This document shows, one piece after another, positions 12,301 to 23,209 of a DNA stretch of 64,000 bases (the stretch's first letter is position 1; every line of letters begins with the position of its first letter). Below the pieces are notes generated by a model. It made no database searches. It saw only the letters and a list, made by a program, of their open reading frames with translations, and had not been told where the DNA came from. The stretch lies in contig CAIIXF020000005.1 of assembly GCA_903813345.2 (NCBI GenBank), forward strand, positions 37,141,375-37,205,374. Reading direction: 5' to 3'. The position numbers and the translations under genes are program-made. Source of the stretch: Owenia fusiformis. Its lineage: Eukaryota > Annelida > Polychaeta > Sabellida > Oweniidae.

Positions 12301-13524
12301 TTAATGTGTAGGCCTAATAAAAACGATTTGTGTCATGTGAGGTTCAAGCCGATGTATCACACGTCGCGGCCAATCACCGATCACTAATTGACCGTAAAAA
12401 AATGTAAAATGTAATGGTTCGTAAATGTAGACCAGCCTTGTTTAAAAATCAAAAAGGACTTTTAAAATAAATTGGATTGAACCGAAAGATATGAACCTAT
12501 ATAATGAACTCTCTCGAATTTTGAATTTTGTGTTGCAGGCAGTGCCTCGGGTATCGCCTACATTCCAATGATTTCTGTGCTGGCCACTTACTTTTCGAAG
12601 AACTTAACGCTTGCAGTTGCCATTGCCTCATCGGGTGTGGGGATAGGTACCTTTATATATCCACCCTTGATCATGGGTCTAGACTCAATGTATTCGTGGA
12701 GGGGTTGTACGTTAATACTAGCTGCCATAACCTTAAACATATGCGTCTGTGCAGCCATTATAGCACCTAAAAACAACCCTAATAAAGAAATAAAACCTGC
12801 ACCATCGACAGAGGATAATTACAATGTAGAGAGGGTTTGCGACACCAGCATATTCACTAATCTTAATTTTACGATCTTATGCATGAATCAGCTTCTCTAT
12901 TGCTTTGGACATTCAATCCTTTATGTTCATTTTGGAGAATACGCCATCACAATGGGCGTGGAAGAGGACCACTCAGTGCTATTATTTTCAATAATTGGAA
13001 TATCAAATTTAGCAGGGAAAATTATACTTGGAGTAATATCAAGATTTAGTTTCGTGAACTGCATACTTTTATATGCGCTAACAATAACAACAGCTGGATT
13101 ATTAATGCTAACCATACCGATTCAAACTTTGTATGCAACCTTAATTGCATCCTCAATAATTTTTGGTGTTTGCTCTTCAGCATTCGGGGTACTCCCGCCA
13201 GCTATTGTATGTCGGTTTCTTGGACAAAACGAACTTCCAACGGGGTATGGAATTTTATGTATATTCTCCGCAATAGGTATATTGCCAGGAGCCCCCATAG
13301 CAGGATTGTTGTTTGACTATACCAACCATTACATGGGATCGTTTTATCTTGGAGGCTCTATGATAGTCATAAGTGGGATTAGTATGGTTATTCCTTATAT
13401 CAGGACACGTCATAGATTATCACATGAACAGCGTGCTATAGATGGCACTGATTTGAAAAAACAGAGTCTTCTAAATGTTTCCGCTGATAATAATGACAAT
13501 GAAATCCTGACGAATATTGCTTAG
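9352..13524 (+). CDS. SLC16-like (monocarboxylate transporter-type) MFS carrier, tandem copy 1
   Basis: Exons 9352-9547, 11848-11991 and 12539-13524 (phases 1 and 1) give 441 residues. The start at 9352 follows a longer open frame; I chose it because it matches copy 2, with the same ACGTACAAAATGACTAG context. After a basic N-terminus comes INYGWLVVVAS in TM1, the SLC16/MCH-type signature, then GP-A-LLTNKFGYRS at the TM2-TM3 loop, AIASSGVGIGTFIYPP (TM4-5), WRGCTLILA, a hydrophilic central loop (about residues 195-225), and a second six-helix half ending GLLFDYTNHYMGSF. SLC16 proteins are 12-TM plasma-membrane carriers of monocarboxylates and related solutes; the substrate here is unknown. The exon 1 donor is disturbed: the GTAAG site used by copy 2 is shifted by 4 bases, but GTAGTT at 9548 restores frame. 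A TAG ends the protein 11 residues earlier than copy 2. Confidence 0.78.
9999..10187. repeat. AT-rich repeat bounded by short inverted ends
   Basis: The ends TACAAAGTTGTTGATTTTCTT (about 9999-10020) and AAGAAAATCAACAACTTTGTA (about 10165-10187) are inverted copies. Between them lies a low-complexity run of ATTAAATT/ATATTAAA words (10083-10165). It lies in intron 1 of transporter copy 1, has no counterpart in copy 2, and so was inserted or expanded after the duplication. Confidence 0.6.
11096..11497. mobile_element. Non-autonomous element with about 31-bp terminal inverted repeats
   Basis: The left end CAGTGTCTCGGTATAGACAC with CGGCGGGCA (11096-11126) is inverted at 11468-11497 (TGCCCGCCGCAGTG...CACTG). 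The interior has no open frame with transposase motifs. It lies inside intron 1 of transporter copy 1 and is absent from the same intron of copy 2. Confidence 0.6.
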
Positions 13525-15873
13525 GGGACTGACAATGTCAATGGAGTTTATTTTTGAAGATTATGAATATCTGACCTTTTTTTCATATGTGTTCTTTTGT
13601 CGACCAAAAAGCATTTAAAACACTAACGTTAGACATATTGCTTCATGTTTACGTGTAAAGGCAGAATCAGGGCTGGATGGGGTGACAAAATTGTAAGCAA
13701 CATGGACCTACCAATGTATTCTTCGATAACATAAATTGTTTAAGGATTTAAGCCTCGTACCCAGTGCAATAGTCCTTAAAAAATTCTGGAAATTTTACAC
13801 ATCGTCAATCTAATGATCACTTTTTGAATGGTAACAGTTTAATTTGGAAAAAATTAGAATTTAGAAAACATATCAGACACTTCTTTTGTTCTTGGTATCA
13901 TATGTTCGGAATGAAATGAAACATCTATCCGAATCTCATTGGAACAAAACGTCATATACACAACGTCTTTTGGTCTCTCAATTTAGTAATTGTACAAAGG
14001 AAAATTTGGTTGATCTAAATAAGTGTCTTGTTAATGAAATAAAAGGTTTACGTTAAAAATTTGTATCTATTTTGTGTTTTTTTGTTTTAATTTGAATACA
14101 TTTTGTTCAATCAACCAAATTTTCCTTTGTATAACTATAATATTGAGAGGTCTAAGAAAATGTTGTATATGCTATTTTGTTCCAACAAGGTTCGGAAAGA
14201 TATGTTATTTCATTCTCAAGAATTGGTAGAAAAGAACAAAAACAATTTCAGTAAAAATCAAAAAACATTCAAAAACATTTATAACAAAATATATCTAAAT
14301 AATTTTCGCATTAAGTTGTTTTCAATCAATGACCATTATTTTGCATAAATGAGAGTGTTTTTTACAGAATGTTTTCAATAATTGGTTTAAAGGAAAAACA
14401 ATGTTGAATTCAGTTCGCCATATCGATACCAATCCTTTGCACGAGATGATTGCCTCGTGTGTTAATTCTTAGGAAACAATGCATTGTTGAGTCTTGGGCT
14501 TAAATTCTTTCACACATTGCAAAATATTTCATACAATATCACTTGAAATACATGAAATGACCCATAAGAATATATTTTCGGGGAAACCTTTTGCAAGAGT
14601 AATTGCTGTTTGTGTTAGTCGGTATCATGGACCGTCGCCATGACAACAATGCAACACTTACCATTTAACCTGTATTAGCACGTTATTCCTCATGATACCA
14701 TTTATAGAATTTTACTGTTTATCGGTTTCATTAGACTTTGTCTATTTATGTAACAATGTCATACTTTCTCATGATATTCATGATCGATTGAGACTTGGAG
14801 GAAATAGTTTCTTGAGTTGTAATCTCAGAGTAAAGATATTGAGTTCAGACTGCGGATTCCACTAACTGGGGTTACCAAAGTTCATTGATTACTACAAATG
14901 TCTATCATGAATACAATGCGTGTATCACTGTTTTGGAATCTTCAAATGAGAATGGGAGGGTCATGATCAAAAGGTTTAACATGTGGCTGAATGGGAAACA
15001 TTTTAGGTGAATTTAATCATAATATAATTAGAGGTTATGTCACTATGACGTGAAATATGCCTGAGTTCTCCCAATATAGGCCGACCTTGGGAGGCTCTAT
15101 ATTTGGGCAAGGACGAAGGCATATTTCACGTCATAGTGACATAACTGATGTATTACATGCCTTTGTTCCCATGGTTACTTTGTATCAATGACGTGACGTC
15201 ATGATATTATCATGGTTATTAAAGAAATCTAATATCAAAACGAGGTAAGCAGGCTATATCGGGGTAATCGGGCAATATCGGTGGATATAGCTCGCTAACT
15301 TTCCCATTGACTTCCATACAAATGCTTCGCTAGGTATGTAATACTCTCATCTATTGCCCCACAACAATGACTGACAGAATATTTATAAAAAAATTTAAAT
15401 GTTGCCTGGAGTACCAGTTGTTTATTTGTAGTGCACTTTGTGTAGATGCAAAATAATAATTATTTTTTTACTACATTTGCTCTAGACAGGACTGAGAAGA
15501 TGGATGAATGGTAGATATACCACAAGCAATCTTTTGTTACTGCCTTCCCGGGGCAGCCATTGTGGGAAAACAATACACAAACTAATTTGAATCAGTTCAA
15601 TTGGGGTGTCCTTGTTTTCTTTCGCCGTATAGCGTCTGTGTATAATGTAGGCCTAACTGTCTAAATATACAACTCAAATAAATAATATATAGTACACGAT
15701 ATAAAAGCCCAGTGGCGTTTGCATTAACAGGTTTTACTGTTTGTTAATTCGTTGTATTTCATCATTCATCACAGTCTGAACGAAATCGGCATAGCGGTGC
15801 ATCTAGGCTATTCATACAAAATCGACAGCTGCATGCGCTGGCAGAATAGGAAAAAAATCAATAAACGTACAAA
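13525..15873. other. Spacer between the two transporter copies
   Basis: No gene seen. It holds an AT-rich inverted repeat (about 13850-14020 against 14105-14290, sharing CAACCAAATTTTCCTTTGTA); a block at about 14440-14700 repeated downstream of copy 2 (about 19200-19490); and the palindromic element at 15031-15344. From about 15750 the sequence matches the upstream flank of copy 1 (about 9232-9351), which marks the start of the duplicated unit. Confidence 0.6.
15031..15344. mobile_element. Palindromic miniature element, family A, copy 1
   Basis: A 29-base arm at 15034-15062 (starting GTTATGTCACTATGACGTGA) is repeated perfectly in inverse at 15117-15145. A second weaker inverted pair (GTATTACATGCC near 15150 and GGTATGTAATAC near 15334) encloses the rest. 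A near-identical copy of about 313 bases lies at 49771-50083, and a partial inverse copy at 29605-29692, so this is a dispersed family. No coding frame is seen. Confidence 0.8.
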
Positions 15874-18800
15874 ATGACTAGAAATTGTTCGAGGAGAATC
15901 AACTATGGTTGGCTTGTTGTTGTTGCTTCTATGATCTCACATTTATTAATTCATGGAATAAGTTGGTCCGTTGGGGTGTTTTTTGTTCTTTATCTGGATG
16001 CATTCAAAGAATCCAAGGGAGTTACTGCTTGGACGGGCTCGTTAAATACGGCATGCATGTACGGCATAGGTAAGACTTTAAAGTATAGTTTGTTAAGGGT
16101 AATGGAGGCAAGGGGGTGTCACTTGACCTGTAGGTGTTTCCTGGCACATCTTTTGTAGTGGGACCCGTTCCACCATTTTTCCTTTTTTCAGCCACAGATT
16201 TTGTAAAGAATGAATGCTAACAATTACAATCCAATAGATTCTACACAATCAATCTCGTCAAAAGATGAATGCTGAAATTAAGTTGACGAACCACTTATAT
16301 TATTGATACATGTATATACACACGAGTCTTATAATCCATTTTGTGAAAGATTTTGCCGACTTGCCATTAAAGAGGTCCTCAAATCATATATGAGTACAAA
16401 TAATCCAAATCAAACACGTTGATTATCAAATTACCTATCAATATTTCAAAGCTCGTCGAAAGAGATTACTGTGGTCCCGGGGCTGGAGTTCTATATGGCT
16501 GCCTCGTAGATAGAAGGCGTCCAATTTTATATAAACTAGCAGGGTGATAGTTGAGGGATAGCTTTGATCATTTTGCACCAAGGTGACTCAGGAGCAAATT
16601 TTCAAAAAGTATGCCCAAAGGACGAGGGAAAGTATCGCAACAGATTTCAGACAGATACTGTATGTCAGGCCAATGCATTATCTCCAGGAAAAGCACTCAT
16701 AGAGAGATGATAAAATAATTTTGACTTTGAAACAGGGAAGATGCAAACATGTTTTTTCTGAAATGTTGTCCTGATTTTCAACCCCTTCCACCCTTGCTTT
16801 TTCGATTTTTGTTGCATCGATATGTTGCGTTTTGACACACAATTAAACCCTTTAAATCTTCAGAAAATAGCCAAAAGCCAATGTATGACTGTCCAAAATC
16901 TGTTGCGATACTTTCCCTCCTGCTTTTAAAAAGGGCCCAACGTTTTTCCCGCAAAGATGTTTTTGAACACCCTCCCTTGCGAATTTTCATGTCTAATAAA
17001 AAGTGAACTTGGAAATAACATTCTTAGGAAAACTTGTGCTCGTTGTCAGAATAGTTGGAAAGAATAGTTTACAACACTTATGTAGCCCAGTGCAGCTCAA
17101 AAGAAATAGGGACAAATCTAGGCCCATGCTACTTAATGAAAATTTCAGGCTCCCAAACTTATGGAGGGGAGTGTAACATACAATCACAAACATGATATCA
17201 AACGAGCCAGCATACTTTATATAACATAAAGAATCCTATATCATTCTCTATTGAAAATTTAAAGCATGATTGCATGTATTAACCCATTGCTTCACCCTCG
17301 TGCATTATCAGAATGAGTTCGTACATTTAATAAAAAATAAACATTTAATAAGACAATAGTTTTCGATGATGGTCTTGTGTTCGTCTTTTAAATCACGACA
17401 AAAATGCATTGCTCATATTTTATAGTTCTTTCCCAACTAGTTTCTCATGCACTTCTACATTGCAGGTCCAGTGGCAAGCTTGTTGACCAACAAATTTGGA
17501 TATAGATCTACTGCAATGTTAGGTGGTATTTTGTCAGCTCTAGGATTAGCCACGAGCGCCTTTTCAACGAACATATACCATTTATATATTACATTTGGGA
17601 TAATAACAGGTAACTGACTTTAAGATTTCTCCGGAGGATGATTTTCTTTTCTGAAATAGATAAATGAACAGGATGACCTAGTTTTCTCTAAATAACTTGT
17701 GTACGCAGGCATAATAAAAATGATTTACGCCGTGTGAGATTCAAAAATCGATGTATCGGCCACGATTACGGCCACCTGCCGACCGTAAAAATAATGTAAA
17801 ATGTAATGGTTTGTAAATGTGGCCGCCTTGTTTAAAAATCAAGGACTTAAAAATGAATTCGATTGAATCGAATGATTTGAACCTATACTGTATATCAACC
17901 TTGCTTGGTATGTTGAATTTTGTGTTGCAGGGAGTGCCTTGGGTATCGCCTACATTCCAACGATTTCTGTGCTGGCCACTTACTTTTCGAAGAACCTAAC
18001 GCTTGCAGTTGGCATTGCCTCGTCGGGTGTTGGAATAGGCACCTTTATATATCCACCCTTGATCATTGGTCTAGACTCAATGTATTCGTGGAGGGGTTGT
18101 ACGTTAATACTAGCTGCCATAACCTTAAACATATGCGTCTGTGCAGCCATTATAGCACCTAAAAACAACCCTAATAAAGAAATAAAACCTGCACCATCGA
18201 CAGAGGATAATTACAATGTAGAGAGAGTTTGCGACACCAGCATATTCACTAATCTTAACTTTACGATATTATGCATGAATCAGCTTCTCTATTGCTTTGG
18301 ACATTCTATCCTTTATGTTCATTTTGGAGAATACGCCATCACAATGGGCGTGGAAGAGGACCAGTCAGTGCTATTATTTTCAATAATTGGAATATCAAAT
18401 TTAGCAGGGAAAATTATACTTGGAGTAATATCAAGATTTAGTTTCGTGAACTGCATACTTTTATATGCGCTAACAATAACAGCAGCTGGATTATTAACGC
18501 TCACCATACCGATTCAAACTTTGTATGCAACTTTAATTGCATTTTCAATAACTTTTGGTGTTTGCTCTTCAGCATTCGGGGTACTCCCGCCAGCTATTGT
18601 TTGTCAGTTTCTTGGACCAAAAGAACTTCCAACGGGGTATGGAATTTTATGTATATTCTCCGCAATAGGTATATTGCCAGGAGCCCCCATAGCAGGATTG
18701 TTGTTTGACTATACCAACCATTACATGGGATCGTTTTATCTTGGAGGCTCTATGATAGTCATAAGTGGGATTAGTATGGTTATTCCTTATATCAGGACAC

Positions 18801-18949
18801 GTCATAGATTATCACATGAACAACGTGCTATAGATGGCACTGATTTGAAAAAACAGAGTCTTCTGAATGTTTCCGCTGATAATAATGACAATGAAATCCT
18901 GACGAATATTGCTCAGGAGACTGACAATGTCAATGGACTTTATTTATGA
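15874..18949 (+). CDS. SLC16-like (monocarboxylate transporter-type) MFS carrier, tandem copy 2
   Basis: Exons 15874-16069, 17466-17609 and 17931-18949 (phases 1 and 1) give 452 residues. The exon 1 donor is a regular GTAAG, so the TM2 region reads MYGIGPVASLLTNKFGYR without the two-residue loss in copy 1. TM1 carries INYGWLVVVAS. The large last exon encodes TM4-TM12 with GSALGIAYIP, GVGIGTFIYPP, the central loop KPAPSTEDNYN, LPTGYGILCIFSAIGI and GLLFDYTNHYMG. The C-terminus is polar and ends NVNGLYL. The last exon differs from copy 1 by only a few percent (for example HSVLL/QSVLL and GQNELPTG/GPKELPTG), whereas introns 1 and 2 differ greatly in length. Transport of small organic acids across the plasma membrane is the family expectation; the substrate is not predictable. 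This copy looks like the intact member of the pair. Confidence 0.83.
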
Positions 18950-19750
18950 AGATTATGAATATATGTCTTTTTATTTCATATTTATTCTTTTGTTGACCTT
19001 CAAAAAGTCAAAAACAGGCCTCCGTAAGATAGCTTTCAATCTTTGGAAACACTGAAGATAGATATACAGTATTGCTTCATTTTTACTCGTAAAAACCTGG
19101 ATGGAGTGATGGTTGGATGTTCACTTGACCTACCAATGTATTCTTTACCATAACGTAAATTATTTAAGGATTTAAGCTCTGTATTCAGTGTGGAATGTCC
19201 ATTTCATGAACGTGTCGCTCTCCAAAATTTGCACGAGATGCTTGCATCGAGTGTTAATTTTAGGAAACAATGCCTGAAAGGAATGGTCATTCCACAATGC
19301 ATTGAGTCCTGGGCTAACATTCTTTTCACACATTGCAAAATATTTTATACAATATCACTTAAAAGATATGGAATGACCCATAAGAATATACTTTACAGGA
19401 AACCTTTTGCAAGAGTCACTTGTGCTTGCGTCAGTTGGCATCATGGATCGTCACCATGACACTACAATGCAACACTTACCGTTTGACCTGCATTAGAACA
19501 TTGTTTGTTATTATTCCTTATTATTACCACCTTGCAGGGCCTGTTCTAGGGGTTTTAGTACTAGTTGAGAAGACATTGTAATTGCTATATTGACGTGAGC
19601 AATATTGTGTCGGGCGTTAATGACTTTAGTCGAGCAATAATGACATTATCCGCCCGGCTATGTTCCCCGGGAAAAGTGATATCGTTCAGTGCGTAAGATT
19701 TTCTATTTCAAATTTGCTATTTCAGCCCTGGGCATTAACGGTGGTAATAA

Positions 19751-19862
19751 TAGTAATAACGTCATTTCTGCGGGCAAAATAGTGAAATATTGGACCTTGG
19801 GCCTGCGGCCCTTGGTCCAATATTTCACTATATTGCCCTTTGAAATGACGTTATTGTACTAT
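19751..19862. repeat. Near-perfect palindrome, about 110 bp
   Basis: The left half TAGTAATAACGTCATTTCTG...AATATTGGACC is mirrored by GGTCCAATATTTCACTAT...GAAATGACGTTATTGTACTA, with a centre at TTGGGCCTGCGGCCCTTGG. Mismatches are few. It is likely a fold-back element or the end of one. Confidence 0.75.
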
Positions 19863-20024
19863 TATACTATTTATAGAATTTTACTCAAATATGAACTTTA
19901 TTTATCGATTTCATTAGTTTCAATAGAATCTAGAAGGAGTGACCTTGGGTGAATTGTTGGTTATATAATGGAATGCAGTTACGTGAAATAGCGTGTTCAG
20001 ATTGGCTGGTATTGGACACACCTT

Positions 20025-20143
20025 GCTAAAGCTATGTTCACACCAACGGCGCTTTGATGGCGCTTTAAAGCGCCGTGCAAAGCCGCTATGCACGCCGTAT
20101 TAAAGTGCCATCAAAGCGCCGTTTGTGTGAACTTAGCTTTAGG
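20025..20143. repeat. GC-rich hairpin, about 119 bp
   Basis: Arms GCTAAAGCTATGTTCACACC/GGCGCTTTGATGGC and GCCATCAAAGCGCC/GTGTGAACTTAGCTTTAG are inverted copies. An extra inner palindrome GGCGCTTTAAAGCGCC lies at 20059-20074. The GC content is well above the surroundings. It looks like a miniature hairpin transposon. Confidence 0.75.
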
Positions 20144-20961
20144 CATACTATCTGGAGAGAGGATATTGTTGTTCATTAATGTTCAAGTGTGCATTTTTAT
20201 TTTCCCCTGTTTATAGATGGCAGTTCTTGTTCGTGTCAACTACCTGGTTCAAATCTACCTCAAAAAGACAATTGACGGTTGTCGAACGCGAACTGCAAAA
20301 CCAATGTACAATAATTACCACGTCTTTTGTGAAACTTACGATCAGATGATCGGTTCATGTTCTGCGATGCCATATAAGGTAATATAATGATCAATGTCTC
20401 TCGTCTGATGATTAAGTTTAGGTCCATCACAACCAAGACGTTTGTCGACAAGAAACAAGAAGTAGTAATTATGTCAAAATCATCCCCTCAATTTTCACTA
20501 CACAATATAAAATAATTGCTCTTGATAGAACGAAAATTATAATTAAAAATAATTAATGCCAGTCGTTGTTCTGGTTCAACGACGAATCGATTTGACATTT
20601 GATAAGAAAATCAATACAAAACATGTTCAAAACTTGAAAACTGACAGAAATACCATTGTTGCCTTTAATCTGTATTGCTGTTGGTAACGATACGGATGGG
20701 AATTAGGAAGTGCTATTGAACAACAGCATGAATATATCGGCAGGATTATAACAATAGTGCATAAATATTTTACTTGGAAGATTTGTGCATACTTCAATTG
20801 GTAATCAGTTTGATAAATTAATGTAGAAACTTGATAAACCTTTTTGTAAGTATTAATGATACTTTTCCAAGCAAACAATTCTTGTTTTCTGAACAAGCGC
20901 ACTGTCGAGATTGAAAAAATCAGAACAAACTAACTATACTTACAAACTATAGTGAGAAATA

Positions 20962-22398
20962 ATGAAGATTAAACGTTTTGGATACCAATTGCATAACTTG
21001 TTATTTTGTGCGATATTATTTGGTCGTACTTTCTCGCAAGAGACCCCTAAAGACAATACGACTAATGGGCCTGGTTCCGCAAACGCAAGTGACGTTCAGG
21101 AATCTGATATTCGAGTTAATGATTCGGGAGTTGCAGCCACGAAACCAAAAATTGATAAGAATGACACGGATATCTCGAAAACACCTATTATTAATAACAC
21201 TGACATACCAGATTTGACTAAAAGTAACACTACAAACAGCAGCAACAATACAACAAAACAATTGCAAAAACCGCGGATGAAACCTCCGATTCCATCCTGG
21301 TGCTACCTGAAAAATGTGAGTTTTGGCAGTGCACGTCCAAAGCCTTATACCGAATTTACACTGGTCATGCAAACCTTCGTCGCGGGAATCCTGGCGTTAT
21401 TTGGGATTGTCGGTAACATTCTAGCCTTTTTTGTTCTCTCGCAGGATACCGTGAACACCAGTATTGTATTTCTCCAAGCACTGGCTGTTTTTGACACACT
21501 TTACCTCTTGGTGTATTTGACATTTGAACCATACCATTTCGTATATTTGTTAACATCTTGGCCAGATAAAACTAAGACTATCACACACGCAGTCCATGCT
21601 ATTGAGAAGCATTATTCGGATAGGATTCTCCCCGTTGAGACGGCGCTCATTTGCATGAGTACTTGGACCGTTGTCATCCTCACGGTTGATCGGTTCATCG
21701 CAGTTTGCATGCCTCTTGCTGCGCATCGTCTCTGCACGATCAAACGGGCTGCAATTCAGATAGCTTGTATCAGTGTTTTATCGATCGCCTACAGCGTCCC
21801 AAGATTCTTCGAAAATGAAGGAACGGTGAGGTATCAACCTTGTCTTCAGGTATTCATGTATATATACGGCCGAACCAAACTTGGCGCGAATCTCTATTTC
21901 CGAGCTATCTATTCCGTTGTTCTTGGAGCTGTGATTCGCTTCGTCATCCCAGTTGTAATTGTCGTTGCGATGAACATACTCTTAATCCTCGCACTGAGAC
22001 GATCAAGCAGGGAACGCCAAGAATTAGTTGGCAACGAGAACTTTAACAAGGAAAAGCAAAATCAGAATATAACACTGACTCTCGTTGCTGTGGCAACAGT
22101 CTATCTAATTTGCCTAATCCCTGGGATGGCGCTCGAGCTTATGAACATGGCCGCGTATTGGAACACAAGTATCAATACGTCCAAATTCCGAGAAGTCAGT
22201 AGCTTTTTGACGACCATTGCAAACGTTCTCTTGGTGTTTAACTCATCCATCAATTTCGTCATTTACTGTGTTACTAGAAAGAATTTCAGAAAGAATTTGA
22301 AAAAACGACTCAGTCCTAAAGTTAAAGGAAGGGTGAGGAAAGCTGGAAGTATTGGAAATTATACCGTATCGACGAAAATGTCAAACAGTTATTTGTAA
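20962..22398 (+). CDS. Rhodopsin-class peptide GPCR, FMRFamide-receptor-like
   Basis: A single 478-residue open frame with no intron. Residues 1-25 look like a signal peptide (hydrophobic LLFCAILFG, then TFSQ). Residues 26-130 are a Thr/Asn/Ser-rich ectodomain with many N-x-S/T sites. Seven membrane segments follow. TM1 has GNILAFFVLS (151-160), TM2 LQALAVFDTLYLLVYL, TM3 ends in TVDRFIAVCMPL (DRF at 243-245 in place of DRY), TM6 has CLIPG, and TM7 has NSSINFVIYC (427-436; NSSxNFxIY is typical of FMRFamide-receptor-like proteins in place of NPxxY). A basic tail (FRKNLKKRL) follows. The family couples peptide binding at the plasma membrane to G proteins; ligand unknown. The position expected for the conserved TM3 Cys (about 219) is Ser, although Cys294 lies in the second outer loop. 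Intronless structure is common in this class and may reflect old retroposition. Confidence 0.85.
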   Translation: MKIKRFGYQLHNLLFCAILFGRTFSQETPKDNTTNGPGSANASDVQESDIRVNDSGVAATKPKIDKNDTDISKTPIINNTDIPDLTKSNTTNSSNNTTKQLQKPRMKPPIPSWCYLKNVSFGSARPKPYTEFTLVMQTFVAGILALFGIVGNILAFFVLSQDTVNTSIVFLQALAVFDTLYLLVYLTFEPYHFVYLLTSWPDKTKTITHAVHAIEKHYSDRILPVETALICMSTWTVVILTVDRFIAVCMPLAAHRLCTIKRAAIQIACISVLSIAYSVPRFFENEGTVRYQPCLQVFMYIYGRTKLGANLYFRAIYSVVLGAVIRFVIPVVIVVAMNILLILALRRSSRERQELVGNENFNKEKQNQNITLTLVAVATVYLICLIPGMALELMNMAAYWNTSINTSKFREVSSFLTTIANVLLVFNSSINFVIYCVTRKNFRKNLKKRLSPKVKGRVRKAGSIGNYTVSTKMSNSYL

Positions 22399-23060
22399 TG
22401 TTGATTGGATACTTGGATAGTAGTTCAGCTACAAACTTCTGTGACCCCCTCCCCTCTACTTGACTAAACCTTCTCATACAGTTATAGTGAGGGAAGGGTC
22501 ACAAGGGCTTGTCGCTAGACTATTTGGACAGAAGCTGTTCCGATGGGTCCGAAGCTAGTCGGACCATTTGGTTGTCGGCCGTCTTAACGGAATGACGTTA
22601 TAGCTAACATTTTTCACTTGTCTAGAACAGTCTGAAACTAACTGGGGTTAGTCTAATCCAAAATGGTGCATTGGACAAAATTAGTTTGATATCGATAAAC
22701 CTCCGATTTCTGCTTAACCAAAATATGGATTCCAAATATTTCGCCATACTAATTAATTGATTCCCGCTTGGAAACAACTTACTACAAAGAGAGGCTCAAA
22801 CATCTCGGAAATCGGGAAAAGGAAATTGCTCTTTTCAATCATTTTGGATGATCCTGCTATGAACCAGTTATAGCTGTTTAAGTCATGGTCTAAACGTGAA
22901 CATCGCCCTGAATCTGCGATTAGGGAAATGAAAAGTAAATTGAAAAATACGTCGGAAGTTTGTCATTTCTTATTTTGTAGCATAAACAAAAAGAGAGCAT
23001 TTTTCATATAGTTGCATGTCCCATTGTGTATCGCAGACATAGGGATACGTCCATTTTAAC

Positions 23061-23209
23061 GGATATCCTATGATTTTTGAGGGATACCATTTTTATCCAT
23101 GAGTGGATATCGCCCATCTCCACGAGTGAGCGCAGCGAAAGAGTGATTCGGAGTTCGGCGATATCCAAGAGTGGATAAAAACGATAGCCCGAGAAAATCA
23201 TAGGATATC
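23061..23209. repeat. Hairpin element, family B, copy 1
   Basis: GGATATCCTATGATTTT at the left end is inverted at the right end as AAAATCATAGGATATC. Inside, ATCCATGAGTGGATATCG pairs with CGATATCCAAGAGTGGAT around a GC-richer core (CGAGTGAGCGCAGCGAAAG). The core and arms recur at 24768-24892, which defines a family. Confidence 0.7.

Larger units (their letters stand above)
18950..20961. other. Intergenic region with repeated block and two hairpins
   Basis: No gene seen. The part at about 19190-19490 repeats the flank of copy 1. Together with 19900-20035 it also resembles 55890-56240 far to the right (shared words include TTCACACATTGCAA and TTATATAATG). Two strong hairpins at 19751-19862 and 20025-20143 are listed separately. 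The last 500 bases are AT-rich and should include the GPCR promoter, but no specific motif was identified. Confidence 0.5.

Noticed and set aside
12528-12770. Open frame overlapping transporter exon 3 (also 17920-18162)
   Set aside because: A shadow frame of the transporter exon; the same pattern appears in both copies because the DNA is duplicated.
14103-14348. 81-codon Lys/Asn-rich frame
   Set aside because: Lies inside an AT-rich inverted repeat and reflects base composition only.
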